Shown: positions 8,232 through 16,152 of the stretch, piece after piece
Layout of the letters: each line of letters begins with the position of its first letter
Position numbering within the stretch: the first letter of the stretch is position 1
From: Chloroflexi bacterium UBA5189
GTDB taxonomy: Bacteria > Chloroflexota > Limnocylindria > Limnocylindrales > CSP1-4
Length of the DNA stretch: 64,000 bases
Direction of reading: 5' to 3'
Assembly: GCA_002413045.1 (NCBI GenBank)
Contig: DHWF01000026.1
Location: 115,511-179,510, forward strand
Notes under the pieces: generated by a model
Databases searched by the model: none
What the model saw: the letters and a program-made list of their open reading frames with translations, nothing else
Told to the model about the DNA's origin: nothing
Program-made: the position numbers and the translations under genes

Positions 8232-9416
8232 TCAGGCCCGGGTGCCGCCGCCCGATACCGGGACCGGCTCGCGCAGCGTCCGGACGCCGGCAGACGGCGC
8301 GGCGTCCGGGCCTGCGGCAGCCGGCGCCGGCTGCGTCATTCGCGCATAGAGCGCCTCGTATCGATCGGCCATCCGGGCCGCCGAGAAGCGATCCAGGACG
8401 CTCGCCCTGATCTCGCCGCGATCGAGCCCGGGGAGCCGATCGGCGAAGAACGCCAGCGCGGTAACGTCGTCGCCGAAGAAGCCGTCGACGCCCTCCCGGA
8501 TGATCTCCGGCAGCGCGCCGACGCGTCGCGCCAGGACCGGCGTTCCGCAGGCGAGCGATTCGATGCTGACGAGACCGAACGGCTCCGGCCAGGCGCCCGG
8601 CATGATCGTCGCATAGCTCTCGGCGAAAAGCCGGTCGCGCTCCTCGCGGTTGAGCTCGCCGAGGTACTCGACCGTATTCCCCGCCCGCCGCAGCGCCGGT
8701 TGGAAGACGTCGTCGAAGTACGCCCGGTGGCGGGCAAGGTTGCCGACCTTCGCGGCGATCCGCAGGTTCCTGCCCACGCGCTGGGCGACCTCGATCGCCT
8801 CGACGACGCCCTTCTCCGGGTCGACCCGACCGACGAAGCAGAACGCCTCGCCGGGCTTCTCGACGAACGGCGTCCGATCGAAGCTCAGCCCGTTGTGGAT
8901 GATCGTCCAGGGCACGTCCGGATGGGTGCTCGCCTGGCTCCGGCTGATCGCGACCATGCCGTCGGGCGGGTCGACGAACTGCTGGGCGGCCCAGGGCAGG
9001 TCGAGGCGCCCGTGGAACGTCGAGACGACGGGCACGCTCGACGTGCGGGCGAGGGGCAGCGACCAGCGCTCGAGGTGCGAGTGGATGACGTCGAACTCGG
9101 CGGCGTGCTCGCCGACGATCTGCATCGTCGTCGCGAACCAGCCGGCGGCATCGCTCTCGATGCCCGCCGGCCGGAGTGCCGTCTCGACGGTCGGGATGAG
9201 CCGGCACGGAACCTCCGAGTCGCCGCTGGCGAACACCGTCACGTCGTGGCCGCGCCGTACGAGCTCGGCGGTCAGCTCGTACACGATCTGCTCGGTCCCG
9301 CCGTACCCGAGCGGCGGCACCCGCTCGACCGGCGGGGCAACCTGCGCGATGCGCAGGCGGGGTGTCGGCGAGCCTGGGGAACGGTCGCTGCGCGGTCGCG
9401 CCGTCTGGTCGGTCAA
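8232..9416 (-). CDS. GT4-family glycosyltransferase
   Basis: 394 residues with the two Rossmann domains of GT-B enzymes. The N-terminal half begins RIAQVAPPVERVPPLGYGGT and has a Gly-Gly-Thr acceptor loop. The C-terminal half has FVGRVDPEKGV and the nucleotide-sugar signature PEPFGLVSIESLACGTPVLA with the conserved E-x7-E. It is similar in plan to enzymes annotated as trehalose synthase-like or capsular transferases; donor and acceptor cannot be told. TTG at 9416 is the likely start, with GGAGGG 6-7 bases upstream. It lies directly upstream of topoisomerase IB. Confidence 0.88.
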   Translation of the reverse strand: MTDQTARPRSDRSPGSPTPRLRIAQVAPPVERVPPLGYGGTEQIVYELTAELVRRGHDVTVFASGDSEVPCRLIPTVETALRPAGIESDAAGWFATTMQIVGEHAAEFDVIHSHLERWSLPLARTSSVPVVSTFHGRLDLPWAAQQFVDPPDGMVAISRSQASTHPDVPWTIIHNGLSFDRTPFVEKPGEAFCFVGRVDPEKGVVEAIEVAQRVGRNLRIAAKVGNLARHRAYFDDVFQPALRRAGNTVEYLGELNREERDRLFAESYATIMPGAWPEPFGLVSIESLACGTPVLARRVGALPEIIREGVDGFFGDDVTALAFFADRLPGLDRGEIRASVLDRFSAARMADRYEALYARMTQPAPAAAGPDAAPSAGVRTLREPVPVSGGGTRA

Positions 9417-9552
9417 CGGGTCCCTCCTGGGGGTCTCGGGCCCGTTTTCGATGGGTCCGCTGGTGTTGCTGTGGGCGATCGTAGTCCTCGATTGGTGGCC
9501 GCCCGGCTAACCGCGGCTCGCAGGCGCCTCGCACGCGCATTACGGCCGCGCG

Positions 9553-9570
9553 CTGTAATGGTTCTGTAAC
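9553..9570 (+). promoter_or_regulatory. Pho-box-like direct repeat upstream of response regulator
   Basis: CTGTAAT, a 4-base spacer (GGTT) and CTGTAAC make two 7-base half sites with an 11-base period. This is the geometry bound by PhoB/OmpR-type winged-helix regulators. The site is 88 bases before the ATG of an OmpR-type regulator, so autoregulation is the simplest reading. Confidence 0.5.
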
Positions 9571-9657
9571 GCGCCTGCAAGGTCCCGGCCCCACGGGCGG
9601 CACGCACCGGAGGCGAGGATCGCCACGAGAGATCGGGCCCAGAGAAGGAGCCACGTC

Positions 9658-10413
9658 ATGTCGACCCAACCACTCGTGCTCGTCGCCGACGACGAGCCGC
9701 GCATCACCAAGCTCGTCCAGATTGCCCTGTCCGAAGAGGGCTTCCGCGTCGTCACCGCCAACAGCGGCGAGCAGGCGCTCCAGAAGGCGGAGGAGGTCCG
9801 CCCGGACATCGTCCTGCTCGACATCGTCATGCCGGACCTCGACGGGATCGAGGTCATGCGCCAGCTGCGCGAGCGCCGGCCGGTGCCGGTGATCCTGCTG
9901 ACCGCGAAGGGCTCGACCGCCGACAAGGCAAAGGGCCTCGATCTCGGCGCCGACGACTACATCGCCAAGCCGTTCCACCCGGACGAGCTCGCGGCGCGCG
10001 TTCGTGCCGTGATTCGCCGTTCGGGCGGCGCCGAGCCGGGCGCCGGGGTCATCAAGTTCGACGACATCGAGATCGACCTCGAGCGCCGGATGGTGACTCG
10101 CGGTGGCGAGCTCGTCCAGCTGTCGCGGACCGAGTGGCTGCTCCTGCAGCACCTCGCCGCGAACGCCGGCAAGGTCGTCCTGCACACGGAGATGCTGACC
10201 AAGGTCTGGGGCCCGGAATACCGCGACGACCTCCAGTACCTGCGGGTCTGGGTCAGCCGGGTTCGCCGCAAGCTTGGCGCGGCGCCCGGCGAGCCGGGCC
10301 GGATCCGGACGTTCCAGGGCATCGGCTACCTGCTCGATGTCGAGGGCGCCACGACGAAGCCCGCACCCGGCGACGAGGTTCCCGAGCGCGAGTCGCCCGC
10401 CCTCATCGGCTAG
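9658..10413 (+). CDS. OmpR/PhoB-family response regulator
   Basis: Residues 1-120 are a receiver with the acidic pair D11/D12, phospho-acceptor D55 (IVLLDIVMPDLDG), T82 and K104 (YIAKPF). Residues about 140-235 are a winged-helix DNA-binding domain (LSRTEWLLLQHLAANAGKVV, VWVSRVRRKLG, FQGIGYLL). All phosphorylation residues are intact. KdpE/MtrA-like proteins are the closest in style. Clear ribosome site AAGGAG. No histidine kinase gene is adjacent, so its partner must lie elsewhere. A 7-4-7 direct repeat at 9553-9570 may be its own operator. The gene ends 14 bases from the convergent MoaD-MoaE gene. Confidence 0.93.
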   Translation: MSTQPLVLVADDEPRITKLVQIALSEEGFRVVTANSGEQALQKAEEVRPDIVLLDIVMPDLDGIEVMRQLRERRPVPVILLTAKGSTADKAKGLDLGADDYIAKPFHPDELAARVRAVIRRSGGAEPGAGVIKFDDIEIDLERRMVTRGGELVQLSRTEWLLLQHLAANAGKVVLHTEMLTKVWGPEYRDDLQYLRVWVSRVRRKLGAAPGEPGRIRTFQGIGYLLDVEGATTKPAPGDEVPERESPALIG

Positions 10414-10427
10414 AGCTGGTCGCCGAC

Positions 10428-11189
10428 TTAGCCTTCGGCAGGTCCGTCGCGCGCCGGCTCTCCGATCCATACGTGACCGTCCGAGAATCGCTCGGCCTTC
10501 CAGATCGGGGCGCGGGCCTTGGTCTCGTCGATGGCGTACTTCGCCGCTTCGAAGGCGGCGTCGCGATGCGGCGCGCAGGCGACGATGGCAACCGACGCTT
10601 CGCCGAGCGGGACCTCGCCCTCCCGATGGACGATCGCGAGCCGGGTCACGCGGAAGCGCGCCTCGATCTCGTCCGCGATGGTCGCCATGACCTTGAGCGC
10701 CATCTCCGGGAGCGCCTCGTACTCGAGCGCCTCCACGCGCCGGCCGGCGTGCCGCGCTGCTTCGGTCTCCTGGCCGGGCGCCGGCGTGCCCGCTGATCGG
10801 CGGGTCACGCCGAGGAAGCCCACGACCGCGCCGTCGTCCGGGGACGCGAGCCGGCCGCCGAGCTCAGCGAGAATCTCGCTCCCGAGCGGCGCCGAGCGGA
10901 TCTCGAGGATGCGCACGCGGCCGACGGCATCGTCGGTCGAGCCGCCGCTGACCGGCGGGATCATGGCGACCTCGTCCCCGTCCGCCAGCGCGGTTTCCGC
11001 GGGCGCGTAGTCGCCGTTGCGGGCGAACCGAACCGCAGGCCGGCCCGGCGCCAGGACCGGGAACCGCTCGACAATGGCGTCCCACGCGCCCTCGATCGTG
11101 GCGCCCGGCGCAAGCTCCAGCTCGACCTGGCGGGTGCCGGCCAGCTCGCGCTGCATCGCGAACAGCCGGACACGGACGCGCACGCTCAC
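10428..11189 (-). CDS. MoaD-MoaE fusion, molybdopterin synthase in one chain
   Basis: Residues 1-84 form a MoaD/ThiS-like ubiquitin fold that ends PPVSGGS, with the Gly-Gly that is normally the free C-terminus carrying the thiocarboxylate. Residues about 95-253 are MoaE: GAVVGFLGVTRR, VEALEYEALPEMA, RLAIVHREGEVPLGE, PHRDAAFEAAKYAIDETKARAPIWK. Together they convert precursor Z to molybdopterin. In this fusion the Gly-Gly is internal, so it must be cleaved, or the MoaD part must be non-functional or supplied elsewhere. GTG at 11189 is chosen because it follows the methyltransferase stop by 13 bases and gives an intact MoaD start (VRVRLFA). No other moa gene is in the window. Confidence 0.85.
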   Translation of the reverse strand: MSVRVRVRLFAMQRELAGTRQVELELAPGATIEGAWDAIVERFPVLAPGRPAVRFARNGDYAPAETALADGDEVAMIPPVSGGSTDDAVGRVRILEIRSAPLGSEILAELGGRLASPDDGAVVGFLGVTRRSAGTPAPGQETEAARHAGRRVEALEYEALPEMALKVMATIADEIEARFRVTRLAIVHREGEVPLGEASVAIVACAPHRDAAFEAAKYAIDETKARAPIWKAERFSDGHVWIGEPARDGPAEG

Positions 11190-11202
11190 GGCAACGTGCC
11201 GG

Positions 11203-11868
11203 TCACGGACGCAGCGTCGCCACGAGAAGGCCGTCGCCGATCGGCAGGATCGTCGCTTCGAACGCGGGATCGGCCGAGACCCGGGCGCAGAACTCGCGAA
11301 GCGCCTCGGTCCCGTCGCCGGGTCGAGCCGGGCGCGAGCCCGAGGTCCGGCCGCTCCACAGCACGTTGTCCGCGACGACCACCGCGCCGGGCGCGAGCCG
11401 ATCCATGAGCGCGGTGAGGTACGCCAGGTACTCGTCCTTGAGTGCGTCGATGAAGACGAGGTCGAAAGGGCCGGCGAGCGCCGCCGTCTCGCCCGCGAAC
11501 GCCTCGAGGGCGGGCGCGTTGACGACCGTGATCCGCTCATCGGGCAACCCCGCGCGGCGCCAGAACCCGCGGGCCCGATCGGTCCGCTCGCGGTCCGGGT
11601 CGATCGTCGTGATCGTGCCGCCGACTGGCAGGGCGAGGGCCATCCAGAGCGTCGAGTAGCCGATCGCCGTACCGACCTCGACGACCCGTCGGCGATCGGC
11701 GGCGAGCACGGCGAGCAGGCGGCCGCTGTCCCGGCTGAGGATCGGGATCCGCTCCGGCTCGGCGGCGACCTCCATCTCGACGAGGATCGGGTGCGGCGGG
11801 CGCCCGGTGGACTCGATCCAATCGAGGTCGGTCGAGTCCGGAGACCACGTTCGGTCAGACTTTGCCAT
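11203..11868 (-). CDS. Class I SAM-dependent O-methyltransferase (CCoAOMT-like)
   Basis: 221 residues with the family's SAM motif I (RRVVEVGTAIGYSTLWMA), motif II acidic residue (TTIDPDRER), the metal/catalytic segment FDLVFIDALKDEY and VVADNVLWSGR, all in the order of caffeoyl-CoA/catechol O-methyltransferases. Methyl acceptor unknown; bacterial members act on small catechols or are secondary-metabolism enzymes. ATG preceded by GGAGGA. Followed 13 bases later by the MoaD-MoaE gene; the pairing has no obvious functional logic. Confidence 0.9.
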   Translation of the reverse strand: MAKSDRTWSPDSTDLDWIESTGRPPHPILVEMEVAAEPERIPILSRDSGRLLAVLAADRRRVVEVGTAIGYSTLWMALALPVGGTITTIDPDRERTDRARGFWRRAGLPDERITVVNAPALEAFAGETAALAGPFDLVFIDALKDEYLAYLTALMDRLAPGAVVVADNVLWSGRTSGSRPARPGDGTEALREFCARVSADPAFEATILPIGDGLLVATLRP

Positions 11869-11899
11869 GTCGATTCCTCCGGTCAGGGGTGGTGCGAGT

Positions 11900-12736
11900 T
11901 CAGACGAGCAGTCCCGCGCCGAAGTACAGCCCGGCGGCGAGGATCGTGCCGGCCGCGATCGTGCCGACGTTGATGTACAGCAGCCCGGTTGCCGATTCCA
12001 TCGATCGCGATCGCGCGGTCTGGACGGCCGCCCAGCTCACCACGAGCGGGAAGACGATCCCGACGAGCAGGCGCAGCCAGACGAACAGCGCCCACGGCCC
12101 GACCAGAGCCGCGAAGGCGGGCGTTCCCGATGGACCCGCCCCCAGGCCGATCCAGGCGACGAACAGCCCGACCTGGATGGCTAGGGCGACCCCGAGCCAG
12201 CGCGCGAATCGAACGAGCGGCGCCTCGGGCAGCCGTGGCGTCACCAGATACCAGTGGCCGAGGATCATCGCGGCCCACACGCCGCCGAGCACGGCCGAGA
12301 GCCCCGCCAGCTCCACCAGGAGCAGCACGCTGCCCAGTCCGCCGCCACCCCATGACAGGGCGCCGGTAACCAGGACCAGCCCGGCGGCCGTCAGCCCGGC
12401 GACGGCGAGTGGCGCGGCCCGTCGACCGCGCAGGAGCGCAATGCCGTAGATCGCGGCGATGATCGGCAGGGCGAGCAGCGCGAGGCGCCGCAGCGGATCC
12501 CAGCCGGGATCCGCGTGGAGCGCGAGCGCCGGTAGCAGGGCGGGCAGGCTGCTGTCGGTGAGGCCCGCCAGCAGCGCGAACGCGGCCGCGCTGAACGCGG
12601 TGAAGGCGAGGTAGCCGCGCGTGGCGTCGGTGCGGAATCGACCGGCGACGACGGCCGCGAAGGAGCCCACGCCGAGGGCCGTCAGGACGGTCCAGTTGAT
12701 GAAGGCGAGACTCTCGGCGATCCGCTCCGCGGGCAC
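11900..12736 (-). CDS. Polytopic membrane protein of unknown function (278 aa)
   Basis: About eight hydrophobic helices, no soluble domain and no transport signature I recognise. An Arg-rich loop follows the first helices, and the helix after WAAMILGHWYLVTPRLPEA carries a conserved-looking HWYLVTPRLP loop. GTG at 12736 is chosen because TACACT (12749-12744 on this strand) lies 7 bases before it and the next gene, on the other strand, begins at 12804. Longer open frames extend upstream over that divergent gene and are not credible. It is upstream of the methyltransferase on the same strand (31 bases). Confidence 0.75.
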   Translation of the reverse strand: MPAERIAESLAFINWTVLTALGVGSFAAVVAGRFRTDATRGYLAFTAFSAAAFALLAGLTDSSLPALLPALALHADPGWDPLRRLALLALPIIAAIYGIALLRGRRAAPLAVAGLTAAGLVLVTGALSWGGGGLGSVLLLVELAGLSAVLGGVWAAMILGHWYLVTPRLPEAPLVRFARWLGVALAIQVGLFVAWIGLGAGPSGTPAFAALVGPWALFVWLRLLVGIVFPLVVSWAAVQTARSRSMESATGLLYINVGTIAAGTILAAGLYFGAGLLV

Positions 12737-12803
12737 GTCGGCGAGTGTAGCCGCGGCATCTCCGGCGATCGCTGGGTACGATGCGCGCGGAGGTGCCGCT
12801 GCG

Positions 12804-13535
12804 ATGGAATCCACCGGTTCGACGTCGATCACCTGGTACGGCCACGCCTGCATCGAGCTCGTGACGCCGGGCGGCAAGACGGTCCTGTTCGATCCGTGGT
12901 TCGGCAACCCGTCCAGCCCGCGGGCGCCGGAGACGGTCGATCGATGTGACCTGATGCTCGTGAGCCACGGGCATGCCGACCACGTCGGGAACGCCATCCA
13001 GATCGCCAGCCGTACGCGCCCGGTCTGGCCGGCCATGCACGAGCTGACCCTCTGGCTGAGCAGCAACTACTCGGAGCCCGAGGCGCTGATCGGCATGAAC
13101 AAGGGCGGCACCGTGGAGGCGTGCGGCCTGCGCGTGACGATGACGTCCGCCGATCACTCCGCCGGCGACTGGGACGCCGCCACCATCATGCCGCGCTACC
13201 TCGGCGAGCCGGCCGGCTTCGTCGTCGAGCTGGAGGACCAGAGCCGGATCTACTTCGCCGGCGACACGAACGTGTTCGGCGACATGCGCCTGATCCGGGA
13301 GCTGTACGAGCCGGATCTCGCGATCCTGCCGATCGGCGGCCACTACACGATGGGCCCGCGCGAGGCCGCGCTCGCCGTCGAGCTGCTCGGCGTGCAGGAG
13401 GTCCTGCCGATCCACTACGGCACCTTCCCCGCCCTCGCCGGGACGCCGGATCAGCTCCGCGACGAGCTCGCGGCGCGCAATCTCGGCGACGTCCGGGTCC
13501 ACGCGCTGCAGCCCGGCGGGACGCTCCGGCGCTGA
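12804..13535 (+). CDS. Metal-dependent hydrolase, UlaG/UPF0173-like metallo-beta-lactamase fold
   Basis: 243 residues with the metallo-beta-lactamase signature SHGHADHVGN (HxHxDH), a further metal His in TSADHSAGD, the bridging Asp in YFAGDTNVFGDM, and a late His in LPIHYGTFPAL. The short loops and ITWYGHACIELVTPGGK start are typical of the UlaG-like/UPF0173 group rather than lactamases. Probably cleaves a phospho- or lactone-type ester; substrate unknown. ATG has GGAGG about 10 bases upstream. Divergent from the membrane protein gene. A repeated palindromic element follows at 13539-13568. Confidence 0.88.
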   Translation: MESTGSTSITWYGHACIELVTPGGKTVLFDPWFGNPSSPRAPETVDRCDLMLVSHGHADHVGNAIQIASRTRPVWPAMHELTLWLSSNYSEPEALIGMNKGGTVEACGLRVTMTSADHSAGDWDAATIMPRYLGEPAGFVVELEDQSRIYFAGDTNVFGDMRLIRELYEPDLAILPIGGHYTMGPREAALAVELLGVQEVLPIHYGTFPALAGTPDQLRDELAARNLGDVRVHALQPGGTLRR

Positions 13536-13538
13536 TCG

Positions 13539-13568
13539 GCGCCTGATCAGGAGCGCCTGATCAGGCGC
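13539..13568. repeat. Twice-repeated CCTGATCAGG palindrome
   Basis: The 13-base unit GCGCCTGATCAGG occurs at 13539-13551 and 13553-13565, each containing the 10-base palindrome CCTGATCAGG. The second copy extends to a perfect 16-base palindrome ending at 13568. It starts 3 bases after the hydrolase stop and lies about 100 bases before the GGDEF-EAL start. It could be a terminator hairpin or a dimeric operator; there is no T run. Confidence 0.5.
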
Positions 13569-13668
13569 GCACGTGACCCGAGCGTCCGGGTGTGCGCGGG
13601 ACGAACGGGTAGGTGCGCGCGCGCCACACCTCGGGCCTGATGGGAGCGCTAGCTCGCTCCGAGGTCGC

Positions 13669-16143
13669 ATGCACCCCGAACCGCCGCATCACGACGTCCT
13701 GCGGGACCCGATCCTCGACGGCCGCGATAGCCTGCGGCTCGTCAAGCTTCGACTCGGGCTGACCCTGATCGCGGTCGCCGTCCTGCCGATCGCCGCGGTC
13801 TCGCCCCTCGTCCGCGCCGTGGCCGAGGAGGCCCGGGCCGCCCATCACGATCGGCTCGCCGATCAGGCGTCCACGGCCTCGATCGAGGTGCGGCGCGAGC
13901 TGACCCTCCTGCAGACGGCGGAGCTGGCGATGCTCGCCGACCCCCTGATCATCGCCGCCACCAGCCCGACCGCGACCTCGACCGACCACCAGCGCGCCAG
14001 CATCCGCCTCCAGGAGCTTGGCGCGGACAAGGGCAGCCCGGTCCTGTCCGCAACCCTCCTGACCGCGGGCGGTTCGCAGGCCCAGTTCGGCACCCCGATC
14101 GACCTCAAGTCCCTGCCGCCCGGCGTCATGCTCGCCGGCCTCGCCGCGGTGCCCACGACCATGAGCAGCGGCAACGCCCAGATCCTCGTGGTCCAGACGG
14201 ACGGGGACGCGAAGGCGCCGCGGACCATCGTGACCGCCGTTTCGGTGCAGGGACTGCTGACCGTCGCCACGCCGCCGGTCGACCTGCCCGGCCGCGTGTT
14301 GCGCATGACCGATGCCACCGGCTCGGTGATCGCGGAGGCCGACGGGCCGTTCGATCCGAGCGCCCTGCCGGGCGAGATCCTCGATATCGCCACGATGGCC
14401 GCCCACGACTCGGACGGCCGCTCGACCGCCGACCTGCCCGGCATCACCGGTTGGCAAGTCGTCGTCTCGGCGCCGATCCCGCTCGTCGCGATGCCGATCC
14501 AGGCCCTCGGCGCCCTCGGGGCGATGCTGTTGCTCCTGGTCTTCTTCACCACGTGGATGGCGCGCCAGATCCTGCGGCCCGCGGCCCAGCTGGAAGCATC
14601 GCGGTCTCGCCTCCGCGAGCTGTACGAGAGCGCCCGCGAGGCGGCCCTGCGCGACAGCCTCACCGGCCTCGGGAACCACCGCGCCTTCCAGGAGGCCGTC
14701 GCCCGGATGATCGAGGGCGCCCGCCGCTACGGGACCGCGTTCTCGCTGGTCCTGATCGACATCGACGAGTTCAAGCGGATCAACGACACCCGCGGCCACG
14801 CGGTCGGCGACCAGCTTTTGATGGAGGTCGGCAACCTGATCAACGCCACGATCCGCAACACGGATGCGGCATTCCGGGTGGGTGGTGACGAGTTCGCGCT
14901 GCTCCTCCCGCATACCGACGCCGGCGGCGCGATCATCCTCGCCCGCCGCCTCCTGGCCCGCGGCCTCGAGGACCGCGTCCACGGCCAATACCGTGCGCCG
15001 ATCTCGTTCTCGGCCGGCGTCACCGCCTGCCCCGAGTTCGGCCAGACGCGGCTCGAGGTCACCGCGCAGGCGGACGCGGCGCTCTACCGAGGAAAGCGCA
15101 CCGGCCGCACCGTGGTCACGATGTACGACGCCGAGAAGGATCACGGCCACGTCGACGAGGGCATGCGCGCCGAGCTGTCAGCGGCGATCAGCGCGGTCAT
15201 CGAGGCGGGCACGCTCACGCCGGTCTACCAGCCGATCATCGACCTGACCACCGGCCGGGTCATGGGCTACGAGGGCCTCGTCCGCGTCCCGAAGGAATCG
15301 ACCTTCGCGCACGCCGGCGCCCTGTTCGATGCCGCGGAGGTCGCCGGCCGCGTCGACGACCTCGATCGCGCCGCCCTGGACGTGGTGCTGCGCGGCGCCC
15401 GCGGCCTCGACGAGTCCGTCACGCTCAGCGTCAACGTCTCGCCGCGCACGCTCGAGTCGCCGCAGTTCAGCGCCACGACCTTCCTGTCGATCATCCGCCG
15501 GCACGGCATGCCGCCCGGCCGGATCGTCCTGGAGCTCACCGAGCGCGAGGCCATCCGCGACCCGGAACGCCTCCGCGCGGCCCTGCTGGGCGTGCAGAAC
15601 GCCGGGGTCCGCGTCGCCGCCGACGACGTCGGTGCCGGCAACGCCGGGCTGCGCCTGCTCAGCCAGTTCCGGTTCGACGTCGTCAAGATCGACCTGTCGC
15701 TCGTCCAGCGGGCCGGCGAGGGTCACGACAAGACCCACTCCGTTTTGCGCTCGATCGTGGAGATGGCCGACCGGCTGGGTGCAACCACGATCGCCGAGGG
15801 TGTCGAGACGTCCGCCCAGCTCCGCACCGCACGTCGGCTCGGGATCACCGCGGGCCAGGGCTACCTGCTGGGCCGCCCGGGCGCGGATCGCGACCTGCCG
15901 TGGGTGGACATCGCAGCGCTGGAACAGCGCGACGACATCCCGATCTCGGTGATGGCGGAGCTGCCCGACTACCGCGCCGCGCCCGCACCCCGTGCCGCGC
16001 CCACGCCCCCGCCACTGCCCGCCTGGAGGACGGATCCGGAACCGGCCGACAACGGCGTGGTCCACGTTCCCGACGGGCCGTTCGCGACGGCGCGCCGCCG
16101 GTCGCTGTCGTTCCTGCGCGCCGGTCGCCAGTCGGAGGAGTAG
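13669..16143 (+). CDS. Membrane GGDEF-EAL protein (c-di-GMP turnover)
   Basis: 824 residues. Two membrane helices (about 25-48 and 275-300) flank a sensor domain likely outside the membrane. GGDEF domain about 325-480: active-site GGDEF at 405-409 and an intact inhibitory RxxD site (RNTD at 396-399, exactly 5 residues before). EAL domain about 500-760: the signature reads EGL (E535) instead of EAL, but Asn of SVNVSPRTL, Glu of ELTERE, the Asp pair of AADDVGAGN, Lys of VVKIDLSL and Glu of IAEGVET all remain. Both cyclase and phosphodiesterase activities therefore look possible. ATG at 13669 follows GAGG. The upstream in-frame region is low-complexity and lacks a ribosome site. A Pro-rich tail closes the protein. 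Confidence 0.92.
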   Translation: MHPEPPHHDVLRDPILDGRDSLRLVKLRLGLTLIAVAVLPIAAVSPLVRAVAEEARAAHHDRLADQASTASIEVRRELTLLQTAELAMLADPLIIAATSPTATSTDHQRASIRLQELGADKGSPVLSATLLTAGGSQAQFGTPIDLKSLPPGVMLAGLAAVPTTMSSGNAQILVVQTDGDAKAPRTIVTAVSVQGLLTVATPPVDLPGRVLRMTDATGSVIAEADGPFDPSALPGEILDIATMAAHDSDGRSTADLPGITGWQVVVSAPIPLVAMPIQALGALGAMLLLLVFFTTWMARQILRPAAQLEASRSRLRELYESAREAALRDSLTGLGNHRAFQEAVARMIEGARRYGTAFSLVLIDIDEFKRINDTRGHAVGDQLLMEVGNLINATIRNTDAAFRVGGDEFALLLPHTDAGGAIILARRLLARGLEDRVHGQYRAPISFSAGVTACPEFGQTRLEVTAQADAALYRGKRTGRTVVTMYDAEKDHGHVDEGMRAELSAAISAVIEAGTLTPVYQPIIDLTTGRVMGYEGLVRVPKESTFAHAGALFDAAEVAGRVDDLDRAALDVVLRGARGLDESVTLSVNVSPRTLESPQFSATTFLSIIRRHGMPPGRIVLELTEREAIRDPERLRAALLGVQNAGVRVAADDVGAGNAGLRLLSQFRFDVVKIDLSLVQRAGEGHDKTHSVLRSIVEMADRLGATTIAEGVETSAQLRTARRLGITAGQGYLLGRPGADRDLPWVDIAALEQRDDIPISVMAELPDYRAAPAPRAAPTPPPLPAWRTDPEPADNGVVHVPDGPFATARRRSLSFLRAGRQSEE

Positions 16144-16152
16144 CGCGGAGCC

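Noticed and set aside
7138..10470. A 1110-codon open frame on the minus strand spanning topoisomerase IB, the glycosyltransferase region and the response regulator
   Set aside because: Only its 3' part (from about 8214) encodes a recognisable protein. The rest is the off-frame shadow of the glycosyltransferase and the antisense of the regulator, low-complexity Arg/Pro/Ala-rich, as expected in GC-rich DNA.
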